Shown here piece by piece: positions 1 through 12,200 of a DNA stretch of 64,000 nt. The first letter of the stretch is position 1, and the number at the start of each line of letters is the position of its first letter. The notes under the pieces are model-generated. The model saw nothing but the letters and a program-made list of their open reading frames with translations, did not search any database and was not told the DNA's origin. Origin of the DNA: Diphasiastrum complanatum (Eukaryota > Streptophyta > Lycopodiopsida > Lycopodiales > Lycopodiaceae); NCBI GenBank assembly GCA_029204225.1, contig CM055101.1:2598528-2662527 (forward strand). Reading direction: 5' to 3'. Made by a program: the position numbers and the translations under genes.

Positions 1-300
1 GTATAATCCAAGGGTTGAATGGGCAGAACACTGTTTCGTGCGATGACACATACAGGTGGCAATACCTTTGTGTCAGTTTGAGATTCTATTTCAAAACTGA
101 AAACTCATAAAAAGTATGGTTTTGGGTACTGCAACTAATTCTGATATGGTGCATTAGAAGAAGATGCTATAGCTCCTTCTAAAGCTTTCATTTTTTTATC
201 AAACTGGACTGTTAATTGCTCCATCTGCTGTTTGTGGAGTTTCGCCATTTGTTCCATTAGCAGATCTGTTGAGATATTGGAAGCATTGGAGGTTGATGCT
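1..300 (-). pseudogene. Retrotransposon gag-like fragment
   Basis: Read on the minus strand, this stretch gives a short Gln/Lys-rich, coiled-coil-like segment (MEQMAKLHKQQMEQL) followed by degenerate sequence whose order resembles the region next to the zinc-knuckle fragment at 23400-23668. The adjoining primer-binding sites at 1029-1086 point the same way, so it is probably the gag end of an element running off the left edge. No complete zinc knuckle is visible. The assignment rests on local context and a weak match. Confidence 0.35.
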
Positions 301-758
301 ACCTAGGGAGTCGGATGATGGGATGTTGGATAAGAGTCATCGTTTGAGCCTTCATCCTCTTAGAATTGATTGAAAACATAAAGCACCATGTGATAAAATG
401 AAAGATTATGTTGTTATGAACATTGTGAAGGTCCATTCATAGTACATAGAACCTACCAAATATCTCCCACACCCTATATGAATATCACAATATTAATAGG
501 ATTGAAAATGATGTACCAATAGCTTATAGTTTCTATTCTTGGAGCCACTCTATTGAGATAAACCTTAGGGAATCCAAAACCTTGTATTCTACTTATACTT
601 GACTATGGTAGATCCAGGGACGTGTGCATTTTGATCCTTTTTTTGAAAATTAGAGGAATACCCATGCATTCTAAGTAATGAGACCAATGCCTCATTTTAG
701 AGCCTAGCAAGAGATCTGATGCATATGAGAGTAAGATCCATATTATTGAGAGGAGAAA

Positions 759-821
759 ATATTATATTTTATATAATCTATATTATATAAAATATAATAT
801 ATATTATATAAAATATAATAT
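759..821. repeat. AT-only inverted repeat with extra arm copy
   Basis: A perfect 19-bp inverted repeat (759-777 and 782-800) is separated by a 4-nt loop, and the right arm occurs again at 803-821. The whole block is A/T only. It could extrude a cruciform or simply be a low-complexity expansion. Confidence 0.8.
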
Positions 822-1009
822 AATACCTCAATCCAATACACAAAATTACAATTAGGAATTCCCGACCCACTACTTGAGTATGTCATAGAGAACTTGAATG
901 TATAATTAGAAACACAAGAGGTGATTCACAGACAGTGTAGGAAAGAGATGTAGCTCAAGAACTCCAAAAGAGAGCAAGGTATCATTAAGTCTGATGATGG
1001 AAGAAAGTC

Positions 1010-1091
1010 GATATCTAGAACGTCAAACGCTCTAATACCACTGATGCAAATTTGTGATATCTAGAACGTCAAATGCTCTGATACCACTGAT
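1010..1091 (-). repeat. Tandem 36-bp repeat carrying two primer-binding sites
   Basis: Two 36-bp copies (1010-1045 and 1056-1091) each contain the reverse complement of a Copia primer-binding site. The second is exact (GCTCTGATACCA, 1075-1086) and the first has one change (1029-1040). On the minus strand they lie directly downstream of the LTR at 1098-1334, where a PBS for initiator-Met tRNA is expected. The duplication of PBS plus flank is unusual and may reflect slippage during reverse transcription or later unequal exchange. Confidence 0.75.
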
Positions 1092-1097
1092 AGGAGT

Positions 1098-1334
1098 TGT
1101 AATAAGCCCAGATGTGAATTTGATTCTGTCTGTTGGTCTACTGTCAACTACAACAGATCTACAATCCTCCAGAGCATGGACAGGCATTGCTGACCTATGT
1201 TGTAATTTGTTTTAGCATTCAACAAGATGAAACCAGTGTGTGGAATGAATAGTAAACAGTTGATAACGAACATATATCAATCTGACAATAAGGCATTCAA
1301 TAACATCTAAGATAAGAAAATCATTTGCCTAACA
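1098..1334 (-). mobile_element. Copia LTR (about 237 bp), family A
   Basis: On the minus strand this segment starts TGTTAGGC and ends ATTACA, so it has TG...CA termini. It is followed by a PBS and preceded by Copia RNase H coding sequence. Its middle resembles the LTR at 56280-56622: both carry the CTACAATCCTCCAGA core and a shared GCATTCAACAA block. Boundaries are inferred from the termini and neighbours; no target duplication could be confirmed. Confidence 0.6.
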
Positions 1335-1346
1335 TCTACTGCATTA

Positions 1347-2545
1347 TCAATGAATTTCTTGAGCGCTGTTGTGGACCAAAGCTTTAATGTATCCTCTAGC
1401 CAATGAACATTTAATCGTCGTCTTCAGGTCATCAGACCTTGAAGCTTTGGTCTTTGTATCCGGGCAGCTCCCTTTCATTTCTACGGACTTGAGCTCTAAA
1501 GCTACCAAAGCTTTGTGGCTCGAAATGAATTGTTTCTTCAGCTCCCTCTCAAAGCATGATAGCTTTAACACTTCTAGACTCCTCCTCTTCCTCTCGAACA
1601 AACCTTTGTCTAAGGCCTTGGTAAAGATGTCTCCCACCATTTGCTTCATTCCAATGAAGCTGGTCTTCAACTCATTTCTGATGACTAGGTCCCTTATCAA
1701 ATGGTACTTGATTGCAATGTGTTTCGTCCTTGAGTGGAACACGAGATCCTTCGTTAGGTGTATTGTAGAAGTGTTATCCATCTGCAAGATCAAGGGCTCT
1801 CTGGTGTTCTCACCTAGTCCGTCAAGGAACTGTTTAAGCCATATAATCTCATTGGCCATCTTCGTGGCTGCAACGTATTCAGCTTCACAGGATGACTGAG
1901 CTATAATGGTCTGCTTCTTGCTGACCCAGAGAATTGCTCCGCCTGTTGCAATGGTGCATCCTCCTGAGACACTTTTACAGTCGTCTTTAAATGATGCCAA
2001 ACTTGCATCACTGTAGGAGTGCATTTGGAAACCTGCATCATGAGAATAACACAGTCCATAGTCCTTCGTCTGCTGAAGGTACTATAAGATTCTCTTCGCG
2101 ATCTTCCAATGTGCTAAGCCTAGATTCGTTTGGCTCATTCTGAACAAGGCATAAACTATGTTGGGTCGTGTGTTGTCTGCTAGATACATCAAAGATCCGA
2201 TTAACTTCCTGTAAGGCGTGTGCTGCATAATCTCTTTATCTTCTTCATTATTTCAACAATCTTCGTTCATTAGGATTGTTCCTGCAAGTATTGGGGTATT
2301 TGCTCCTTTGCAGTCTATCATCCCGAAATTATCAAGGATTTTTTGGATGTACCTTGACTGATGAAGGTATAACTTTTCTTCGTCACAGTTGCGGTCGATT
2401 TGCAAGCCTAAATAAACATTTGGCTTCTCCTAGGTCTGTTATCCTGAAACATTTCGAGATATCGCTCTTCACTCCCGCAATCAAATCTTCGCTTCTACAT
2501 AGTAAGGTCTCATTGTACTTTGTTCCTTGTGCAAAAATAATGTGA
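1347..2545 (-). pseudogene. Copia reverse transcriptase C-terminus and RNase H (decayed)
   Basis: The last open part (1347-2024) is a Copia RNase H. It starts in the SYSDASLASFKDD region, has the ILWVSKKQTIIAQSS and EAEYVAA blocks, then the MDNTSTIHL and FHSRTKHIAIKYHLIRD motifs, ending in the IFTKAL box. Upstream, 2030-2545 reads in changing frames as the end of the reverse transcriptase (RKLIGSLMYLADNTRP-like and AHWKIAKRIL-like stretches), with stops and frameshifts. The element is 5'-truncated near 2545. It probably belongs with the LTR at 1098-1334 as its 3' LTR. It cannot encode a working polyprotein. Confidence 0.85.
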
Positions 2546-3126
2546 TATTTAAGAAAAAGAGATGTCTTTTTTTATGAAATGGGCCTTCTCATTTAATACT
2601 TCCATGTAGACAAGTTTAGAGGCTTAAATATAAGTCCATATATGGTGGCACCTCAGAAGTAGTAACTTAACTTTATAAACATTAGCCAATGGATGGACGA
2701 GGGACAAAATCTGCCAAAGTCAATTGGATGCACAAGGGACCTAACTGTATCACACATGAACCACCACTAGTGAGGATACCTACCTTGTTCTATTCATTGC
2801 TATACTACAAAGACTTGTTTCCACTTCAAACATTATTGAACCATAATGACAAAAAGGAACGACATACAAAGTCTACCACGGCCATAATAATACAAGGATT
2901 ATTTATTGCACCCTCATTTACCTTTTATGCACCAAAATCAATATAATTGAATGAAATTACAAACCTCTAATAAGAATAACAACAAAAACAAGATGACAGC
3001 ATACCAGCCAACCTACTAACTGCAATTACCTACCTTATCTGCCCACAACAAAAGATTGTGCACTAACTCTACTATAATTAACCACACCAACTGCCTGCCG
3101 ACAACCAAACTGAAAGCCAGGTGCAC

Positions 3127-3130
<4 letters not shown>
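2546..3130. other. Spacer and putative 3' UTR of the polygalacturonase-like gene
   Basis: No coding region is supported here. The right part (about 2900-3130) probably belongs to the 3' UTR of the minus-strand gene ending at 3206. The left part shows nothing recognisable. Confidence 0.4.
2902..2907 (-). terminator. Candidate poly(A) signal AATAAA
   Basis: The minus strand reads AATAAA about 300 nt after the stop codon at 3206, a plausible distance for a plant 3' UTR. Plant signals are loose, so this is only a candidate. Confidence 0.3.

Positions 3131-3181
<51 letters not shown>
3131..3181. repeat. (CT)n microsatellite
   Basis: About 25 uninterrupted CT units lie 25 nt past the stop codon of the polygalacturonase-like gene. 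In its mRNA this would be a (GA)n tract at the start of the 3' UTR. Spurious Arg/Glu and Ser/Leu ORFs across it are not genes. Confidence 0.95.
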
Positions 3182-3185
<4 letters not shown>

Positions 3186-3205
3186 GCAGTGAGCTTTGCA
3201 ATCCA

Positions 3206-6200
3206 TCATTGCCAGCTGCTGCTGCTGCTGCTGCTTTTGCTGCTAATGGTGGTGGTGGTGGCGGTGTCAGTGGTGGGTTGAATGATGGCTGTTCGACAAA
3301 CTGATTCATCTGCAAGGCTTCGGAGATCAGAGCATGGTTGTGGAAAGACGTTGGTAGAGAAGCCTTGGATACCTGAGCAGTTCCAGTCAAATCCACCGGA
3401 TATTACCTCCAGCGAAATGTTCATAAGGCAGATGTCTTTAAAAGGAGCCATAGATAATCCCTTGAAATCGCCGGCGTGTGATATGTTCTCACCCACAGTG
3501 TTTGTAATCAATATCTTTTCAACAACAGGATAAGATGCAGGTGGATCGTGCAAGGCCCGAAGCAAAATTAGATGGGCGTTACTGCTACTGTACAAGGCAG
3601 TGAATTCAAATGCAGTCACCACATTGTGCATCACTATGCCTCTCAAGGAAACGTTGGTGACGTATCCGCCTCTGCCTGCGGCAGTTGTCAGCCTGATGCC
3701 GGTTTTTGAATTTCGAACCACTAGCTCCTCCACCTGAATGTTGCTGATTCCCCCTGACATTTCAGTTCCAAAGGCTATCACGGCGCTACTCGGTGCCTCA
3801 CCCACCACTCGACGAACCACTATGTCAGCACTCTCCTTCCAGAAAGAAACTGATTCATAATCGTCCCACCCACTTTTGATAGCGATGGCATTGGCACCTG
3901 TGCTTATGTAGCAATCTTCGATGCAAACATGTGTGCAAGAATCTGTATAAATATTGATAGATGAATAGAGATAGATCATTAGCTCCTTCATACATAATTT
4001 ATACGCATACATACATGATACCATTTAAGGTAGCAATGCTAGTATATTACCTGGAACAATGCCATCGGTATCTGGTGAGTTGGCAGGTGTCACTACCATC
4101 ACATCACGAACCACCACATTGCTGTATACGCCATAATGTGCAATGACAATAAAGCAGAACAGAACAGAACATGCCATTGCAAAAATACACTAATGCATGT
4201 TCATTACAACTTCAATTAAGAACGAGAAAGCATACATGCTCGTCATATACAGACATCTATCTGCGTGCATTAGGTGCATGCATGCATTGTTGTGAAATGA
4301 TAATAGAAAACACCAATACCTGCAGTAGACTGGGTGTATGGTCCAGAATGGTGAATTTAGAAAGGTAAGATTTGACACAACAACATTTTTAGAATTTATG
4401 AGTTCCACCAAATGTCCTCGGGAATAGTTTAAACTTTGAGTTCGTGACCATTCCCACCATAGCAATCCTTGTCCATCGATGGTGCCGTTCTTACCTGCAA
4501 GAAGGCAAAATAAAGCTAAGATTGATCCTGGCATTTAAGGTAGTACCCAATTTCAAAAATTTCGAATAGTTCCAAATGAAGATTTCCCCCATCTAGCAAC
4601 TTCAGTGGAAAATTATATCACTCTGGGCCTGTGTTTCTTGTTTAACTTGTGCCAACTGGCAGCAGAGGAAACTCCCCTTGGTCTTTCTCCCACTCTAAAC
4701 CACTTACAGACAATAACGAACAGTAACCAAATTTTTAATAAAATAATAATTTGCTCTTCTTAAGAAATTATTCTTTGCACTTACAATTTTTCAGTATTTG
4801 GTTGAAAATTTGCAGCATCATTGTGTTTTTTAGAATTTTCTACTGTGCACTCATGTATTAATAATTTGCAACAAAATTGGTACTAATTAATGAAATCTCA
4901 ACCAAATACTGAAAAATTAATACTAAGTTACTTTTGTTGGGATATTACATACCACTGAAGTTAAGACGATCAGAGGAAGAGGAAGACTTGTTCTGCAAAA
5001 TTCTGCCAAGGTTGATGATCCTAACTAGAACATCCGGAAGTTGTCACTGATGAGTCGGTCCTAAATGTTGGTTTGATGTGAGTGATTCTTCAACGTCTGT
5101 CTTTTGCATTTCAAGATTTTTTTAGGACCTCAAATGTAACAGAGACCCCCAAAATTTGAGCAGCTTGATGCTCTATTGTTGCATGAAGAGACTATATGGC
5201 ATGACCTTCTAGCACAGGAGGATTGCTGGGACCAGGACTTAACATTAAAGAAGAACACATTCAAAAGGGAGAAGGAAAGCCCTAGCAAGGTAAGGGGAGC
5301 AACACGACTAACACACCTGCAAGAGAGGTGGAGCTGCGTTGCAAGTTTCAAAGTGACCAAACATGAGAGTGCAAGGGAAGAGACATGGTGTTTCTTTGGA
5401 ATTGAAAACCCTTAAGACAAAGAAGTGTTATGACTTGTGACCTAGATACTATGGACCTTGGAAAATTGTTAAAAAGATAAGTAGTGTTGCTTATGAATTG
5501 GATTTGCATGTTGGTTGCAAGGTTCATCCTGTTTTTCACGTTTCATGCTTACAAAGGATCCTGCACAACGATGACAACTTTTTGGCTGATGGACTTGTTT
5601 TGTTTCAGGAGCGGGGGGAGGTCCAATACTGGAGTGTTGGGCTGGAGGCAGAGGCGATTGCAAATCATTTACTCCGTGGGTACTTGAAACCCTTTGCCTA
5701 TTGCAGATTGTAAATTCTAAATATCAACTGTAAATGGCTGTCTCACCAGTCTGTGGAGACAATTGTAGGTTGCAATGCAAATATCCGTGTAAGTGGCTAA
5801 TTCTGAAAGTACTGGGTCTCGAACAAAGGCTGCTAGGCCTCCTAAAAAGTAGGAAGGTTGACATGTCAACAAGACACATTTTATATGCTCACTGGCTTGG
5901 TTCAATGCATGAGTGCAACATGTCAGACAATCCTCATACTTGCTTGGCCTATGTGTCATGCCAAGTGACAAGTGTCCTCAAAGTGCCAAACTGCCTTTGA
6001 TAACCTTAATACTATACTCGATATTGCTCTTATTCTGCACCTTCATAAAATTGGCCAAAATTTGTTGGTGAAACGGATGGCAATGTCATTAGCTTAGGAG
6101 AATCCTTCATGCATTACTTATGAATCTCGTAGACCCCAATTATGCACACTACCCATGAAAATAAACTTCTGGCCATTATTTATGCCCTTAAGAAATGACA

Positions 6201-9200
6201 TCGCTACCAGTGATGTATCATATTTGATGTCCTTTCCGATCACCAATCACTTCGTTACTTATATTCTCAAAACGGGCTCACTTATCATGAATTTTGTTAG
6301 CTCCAATTTCTCAATATTTTCCACTTTTATATACACTCCCATCCTAGAAAAAGCATTGTTGCCTCTGACATCTTATCCATCTACCTGTGCTTACCTTTGC
6401 ATTGACAATTGCCATCCCTAACTACTTTGATACTCTTCCCACGACTTACACTTACTTAACACCTCCCTAGATCGCAAGCTAGTGTATATCAGCCCAAGTA
6501 ACACTAGTAAGTGGACATCAACATAACCTCCCATCCATAGAGCTAATTCAAGCTCAAGCTATGAAGGTCTACACAACATCTCTGATTCATCCCTTGTCAA
6601 GCCTATGTTGTCCCATTCCTCTCAACACAACTCATTCCACAGTTGCCTTTACTAAGCACTATAGAACATAGTGAGCTCATAATCTCGTCCAAGACTAAAA
6701 TGAGTAGTCAACCCCCTTACACATCTAGCCTTAGCTCTTCGCTTCCAGCTGGCGATTAAGTGAGTTCAATTTCTCACTGATGTACACTACTAGTAGAGCA
6801 CTATTAGTATCTTTGGTCACGCTCGCCCAGGCATACACTAAATATAGCTAGAGTTAACTCTATGTTATGAGCCTGTGAACAGTGCCGAGATAGTGTTAAC
6901 GGCATGATTATGCATATCAACTCAACATTGGGGCAGTACAGGTGAGTCATGAATATCAGGTAATATTTACAAGGGCCTAAAACATGCACATAGTCTATGC
7001 ATGTAGGCCAAGTACGGTTGAGTGATAGTTACACTAACTGAGGTACCGTGTCCCGACGCATTGCATCTGTGCATGCCACCCACCTACACTGGGTTCAGAG
7101 GGGTCTAAAAGAGAAAAAGCATGGCTGGGTGGAGAACTATCGTTTGTCCTATTGTGTTTGGATATGTAACAATGACATCAAAGTTTAGCAAGTAGATCAT
7201 ATATGTGATAGCGACTTCCTCCATGAGTTCCCATAGAGTCTTCAACAACTATCACCTACCAGTTAGAGAGATTTGATTTTCAGAAATTGAGGGGTTGACA
7301 GCCGCTTTAGAAAATTGAGATCAGCTGTAAGAGAGACAGACAGAAACAGTTTCAGAATCGGGATCAGCTGACAGAGGTCGTGAGGATCTGCCGCTGCTAT
7401 CAGCCACCAGAAAAATAGAGCATAGAAGTAGAGAGAGCATAGAAGTAGAGAGAGGGATGCAGTAGCAATCAGCCAGCAAATCAGTGTAGGATCAGACAGT
7501 GAGGTAGATAGAGCATAGAAGTAGAGAGAGGGATGCAGTAGCAATCAGCCAGCAAATCAGTGTAGGATCCGTTACTTATCATAAATTTAAGCACCCAATT
7601 GCTAGTAGGAAGTCGTTGTCAAGGAGACAGGAGAACGATGCAGCTTCAGCCAAGGAAACGACAAGAGGTGAATTGGGCCAGCCCATTTGCTAATTTCTCC
7701 GAGACAGCTATCACCATCATTTTCTTGCATACGAATAGTTAACTTTTCTTTGTGAATTTGAAGATCCAAGAGCATCTACTTTGTGCTAGATTAGGACAAC
7801 CAGCACCAAGTTAAATGAAAGCTTGTTTATGCTGGCAATTTGGGTGTCTGATAGAAGATCAAGTCACAAAGCACATACCTAGTTTATTCAGTGACCTTAG
7901 ACCACCCAAGCCATAAATTTGCCCAAATTTATGACGATTTAGTAGGGCGCATGAAAGCAAATTTAAAACAAATGAATACCTCTCAAAATGAGCCTATGCT
8001 TTCCTCTTCTAAGCAAGGTTCTATAAGAGGAAGAATACTGAAAATCCTAAGCAGATTAAGTCTAAGAAAGCCAAGCCTTCGATGACGGAACCACTGAGGA
8101 TTACGCCAAAAACAAAATTTGTGTTTTGTGTGTGTGCGAGGCTATGAGCAAGGGCCTTAATGCGATGCAATGCCCTAAAGGCCCATGGAAAGGTCTAGGA
8201 TCTGCTAAGACAGCCCCTTAGCAGAATCTTTCAGTTCAAATTACATTTTCCCGATACTTCACAACTCGTGCTTCCCTCCCACCCGCTTCCCTGATACTTT
8301 TACAATCTAGGGCCTAATCTACAAAGAAGTTATCAAAACAATACCATTCCTTCAAGTGCGCAAGCAAGCGGGTGGAACTGAATGGAAAGCATAATTTGCG
8401 TAACAACCCATTGATTTGCAGTTTGGAGCTCAGACCACTCTTTGATGATGTTGATTATAGGTACTTTGTGACTTACAGTTTGTTTCAAATGTTTGTAACT
8501 ATAATATCAGTCACCAGATAGAAAGTAAATTGAAGCAGTTATTGGTTCAGTTTAAAACTGTACTTCTAGATGACTTATCAGATGGCATTCCACCAAGCAG
8601 GGAAGTAGACAATGCTATAGATTTAGTCCCTGGAACTACACCTATTTGTAAGTCTCAATATAGATTAAGCCATAAGGGAAATTAAGGAGTTTCTAGACAG
8701 GTACTAGAAAATCTTAAGGATTCAACGTAGTAACTCACCTTGGACATCCCCAGTACTTTTAGTTGAGAAGGAAGATGGTTCTATGAGTTCGTGCATAGAC
8801 TATTGAGCCCTTAAGAAGATGATTATTAAGAATAAGTATCCTATGCCTCAAGTCGTAAGTTTGTGATCATCTTTTTAGATGACATCCTCGTCTATACCAA
8901 GACAAAAGCTAAACATGTGAAACATTCCAGTTTTTCAATTGTTAAAAAATATCTATTTAGGAAATTAGAATATATACAATTTCACAAATTTATATAGAGA
9001 AGTCAATGATGCCATAAGGTAAAGCTTAGAAACACTATACGAGCAACTCAAAAAGTCAAAGGATCTAAGTCAAAACAATAATATAAAATTCAAAAAAACA
9101 AAAAACTTAGCCAAACAGCATTGCTTATGTCTCATCAGTACCCAAGCATAAGTTGTTGACTAGGTTTCAAAAGAATCCGGATTCTCTTGGGTAGACCCAG

Positions 9201-12200
9201 CGTTGACTAAGAAGCAAAAGACAACCAGTAAGAAGAAAGAAAAAATAATAATAACGATAATAATTCAAATAAAATTCAAAATTCAAAATCTTTAAGTTTA
9301 TAAATCTAGTTAAAATATAAAATAAAATAAAATAAAGAACAAGGATCATAATATGTTTACGAGCTATCGAAACAAAGACAATATACTAGAAACAATGCGG
9401 GCTCCTTAGCTCCCCACTTTTCTACATTCTATTATTAATCATCTTAAACATACCATAAGCTGAAATACCAAAGATAAACCAAGAGTCTAAAACAGTTTCA
9501 ATTGTTAAGAAAGTATTAGTTATATGTTAAGGAGTCCAAATGTGAATTTTTCACTAAAATATTAGTTGTTTGGGCCACATTATTTCACAGACCGGAATGA
9601 AAATGGACCTCGCAAAGGCAAAGACCATTTTGAATTGGCCAACACCAGCTAGTCTATTAGATCTCCAAGTCTTTAGATCTCTCAAGTTATATCCCCAATG
9701 ATGGTTTGTCAAAAATTATGCGAGGATTATGGTAGCTATGACAGGTCTCTTACAGGGGAAGGGAGAGGACTTCTACTGGCATCGACAACAACATGAGAGT
9801 TTTGATACTCTTAAGCAGATGATTGAAAGTCATTGATCCTAATTTGAAAGTCATTGATCCTAATCAACAACTTGTGATTGCGAGTAACTTTGCAAACGGA
9901 GTGGTGCTGATCTGGAATTTGAGGGAGGAAAGCCCGATGGTCTAAGTTGATACAAGAATATGACATGAGTAGTAGATATAGAAACGGAAAGTTGAGTCTT
10001 CAAGGACGTAATATAAGGAAGATCCTTATTTCTCCATTATCTGGAAAGAAGTCCATAATAGAGATCAAGATTTGTCTAGTTTGATACCCGAGATTGAGGA
10101 CAGTTCGTCCGAAAGTCTATCAAACAATAGTGAGGATGAAAAATTTGAAAGTACATTAGACCATGTTGAGGATTCAAGACTTGATGATTCCAAAAGTACC
10201 CAAGGGAAGTTGAGGAATCACGTAAGAAGCAACAAGGAGTTAAATGAAAAGAGTACTCTATAGAAGATGAGTACCATACTCTAAAGACATAGAGTATGTG
10301 TTCTTGATATAGAAGACACTAGGCACCAAATACTTTATGAGTCCTGGTGCAGGACATCCAGGTTTCCAAAATACCTACGAGCTTTTGAGGAGACAATTTT
10401 TCTGGCCTAAAATGAAGAGGGACATCCAACAGTATGTGACTAGTTGCCAAAAAATGCTAACTAAATAGGGCAAAATAATTGAGAGCATGCGGATTGTTGC
10501 AACCACTAGAAATCCTTGTTGTCAAGCGGGAAAGCATTTCTATGGATTTCATCTTAAGGTTGCCAATGACCAAAAAGGATCATGAATCCATTTGGGTGGC
10601 AGTAGATCGTCTAACCAAGATGGCACACTGTATTCCAACCTCTACAACTGTAAAAGCTTCAAAACTAGATAAATTGTTCGTACACAGATTTTTCAGCCAC
10701 AAGATATATGTTAATCATGCCACACAACAAGTACTCATGAAGCAAACATTCTGCAATTGTCTTGCCTCTTGATCAATCCCCTCATAGGTCCATGCATCAC
10801 CTCCCCATGCTCCTGATAACAAGCAAGTTCATAAAGAACAGATTATCTCCAAAATCACCCCTCTTATTCCACCAATGTAACAACCTATTTCAAATATAAC
10901 AAATACCATATAAATTTTCATGAACAATAAATACAACCACAAGTAACAATGATGCTTCATGTTTACCACCCAACCGGGGATGCACGTATTTTAGAATCCA
11001 CTAACAACACAAGGCAAGCTAATTTGTGCACATGCATGCTAAATGCATCACTCTCGGAAGTAGACCATGTAGAAATCGAGGTGAGGACACAAACATGCAA
11101 TATTAATCAAGTTAGTTGACATCTATTACAAGAAAGAACCCAATTTGTGCCACTCACTTCTTAAAACGGTAGGATCATGAACTAAGGAGAAGCCTAGTGA
11201 AACCATTCTTGCCATAGTGCCCCATACATAGTGAAGGATTGTTCTCAGCCATGCTATTCAAATCAACGTGAACTTGTGTAGCACTAGTAATTTCTCCTCG
11301 AAGGCTATGACGGAATAATAGGAGGCAGAAGACTTGGCCTACGAAATATTGCCAAGAGTTTCGTGTAGAAAAGTCAACCCCTTGAGAGGGAGGCCAAACC
11401 CTCATGACATCAACAGTTTAAAGCCTTTGTCAATCAAAATTTGTCAATTCTTGAAGACAAAATAATGAACTTAAATTAAAAGCTTCTATACTTCAAACTA
11501 AAAAATGATGCTCAGGCCTGTAAAGTGTCAAAGTGAAGTGTGATGTTCCAACCTATTATCAAAAACTTCAACTTTAAGTAAAATGTTCCATCTCATTCTC
11601 GTAGATGGAAGTCTTCCAAAACCTAAGGAGTGCAAACTAACGTGTCAATGGTTAGTGAAGAGTTTCTCTTCTGAAAAGTTGAAGATCAACCTCAAAGAAT
11701 GGCAATAATGTGATTGTCTTGTAGATACTATTATAAACTAGGACCTACTCGGTCCACATGCAAGTGTGAATATAGTGTGTGCACACTTTGATGGCTAATA
11801 GTAAATGCTTGTTAATGTAACCAAAACAATAATGTGAGACAAGGCCCAAGTCTCTCAAAGTAGTCTACGTGAATAAAGTTAGTCCTATACAACGAAAAAG
11901 GATGTTTGTAACGAGGATCAATGTGAGGAGGCATTAACAAACTTTATCTTCTGTCTCTCTCATTGTATGCGTGGAGAACAAGGTTTTGAGTTATGTGAAG
12001 TAAACTTGTTTGTTCTCTATTTCTCTAGGTGTGTGTCCACCTTTCAACAATGTGATTGGTCATTGCTTGCTTTCCCTAATGTAATGTAGAAGGAGATACA
12101 CATAAAATTTCATTATATCATAGTTTTAGAATCTTGTCACCACATGTCAGTGACCAAGACATTTTTGCCATTGATAATAACACTTGTACATACAAGCATA

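Noticed and set aside
1369-1899. Plus-strand ORF of 176 aa
   Set aside because: It is the antisense of the clear Copia RNase H on the minus strand.
3016-3396. Minus-strand ORF with an Arg-Glu run and plus-strand ORF with a Ser-Leu run
   Set aside because: Both are translations of the (CT)n microsatellite and of the wrong frame of polygalacturonase exon 5.
10072-10263. Acidic 63-aa plus-strand ORF
   Set aside because: Short, within intron DNA between Gypsy fragments, and no domain; it may be a linker of the decayed Gypsy element but I cannot support it.
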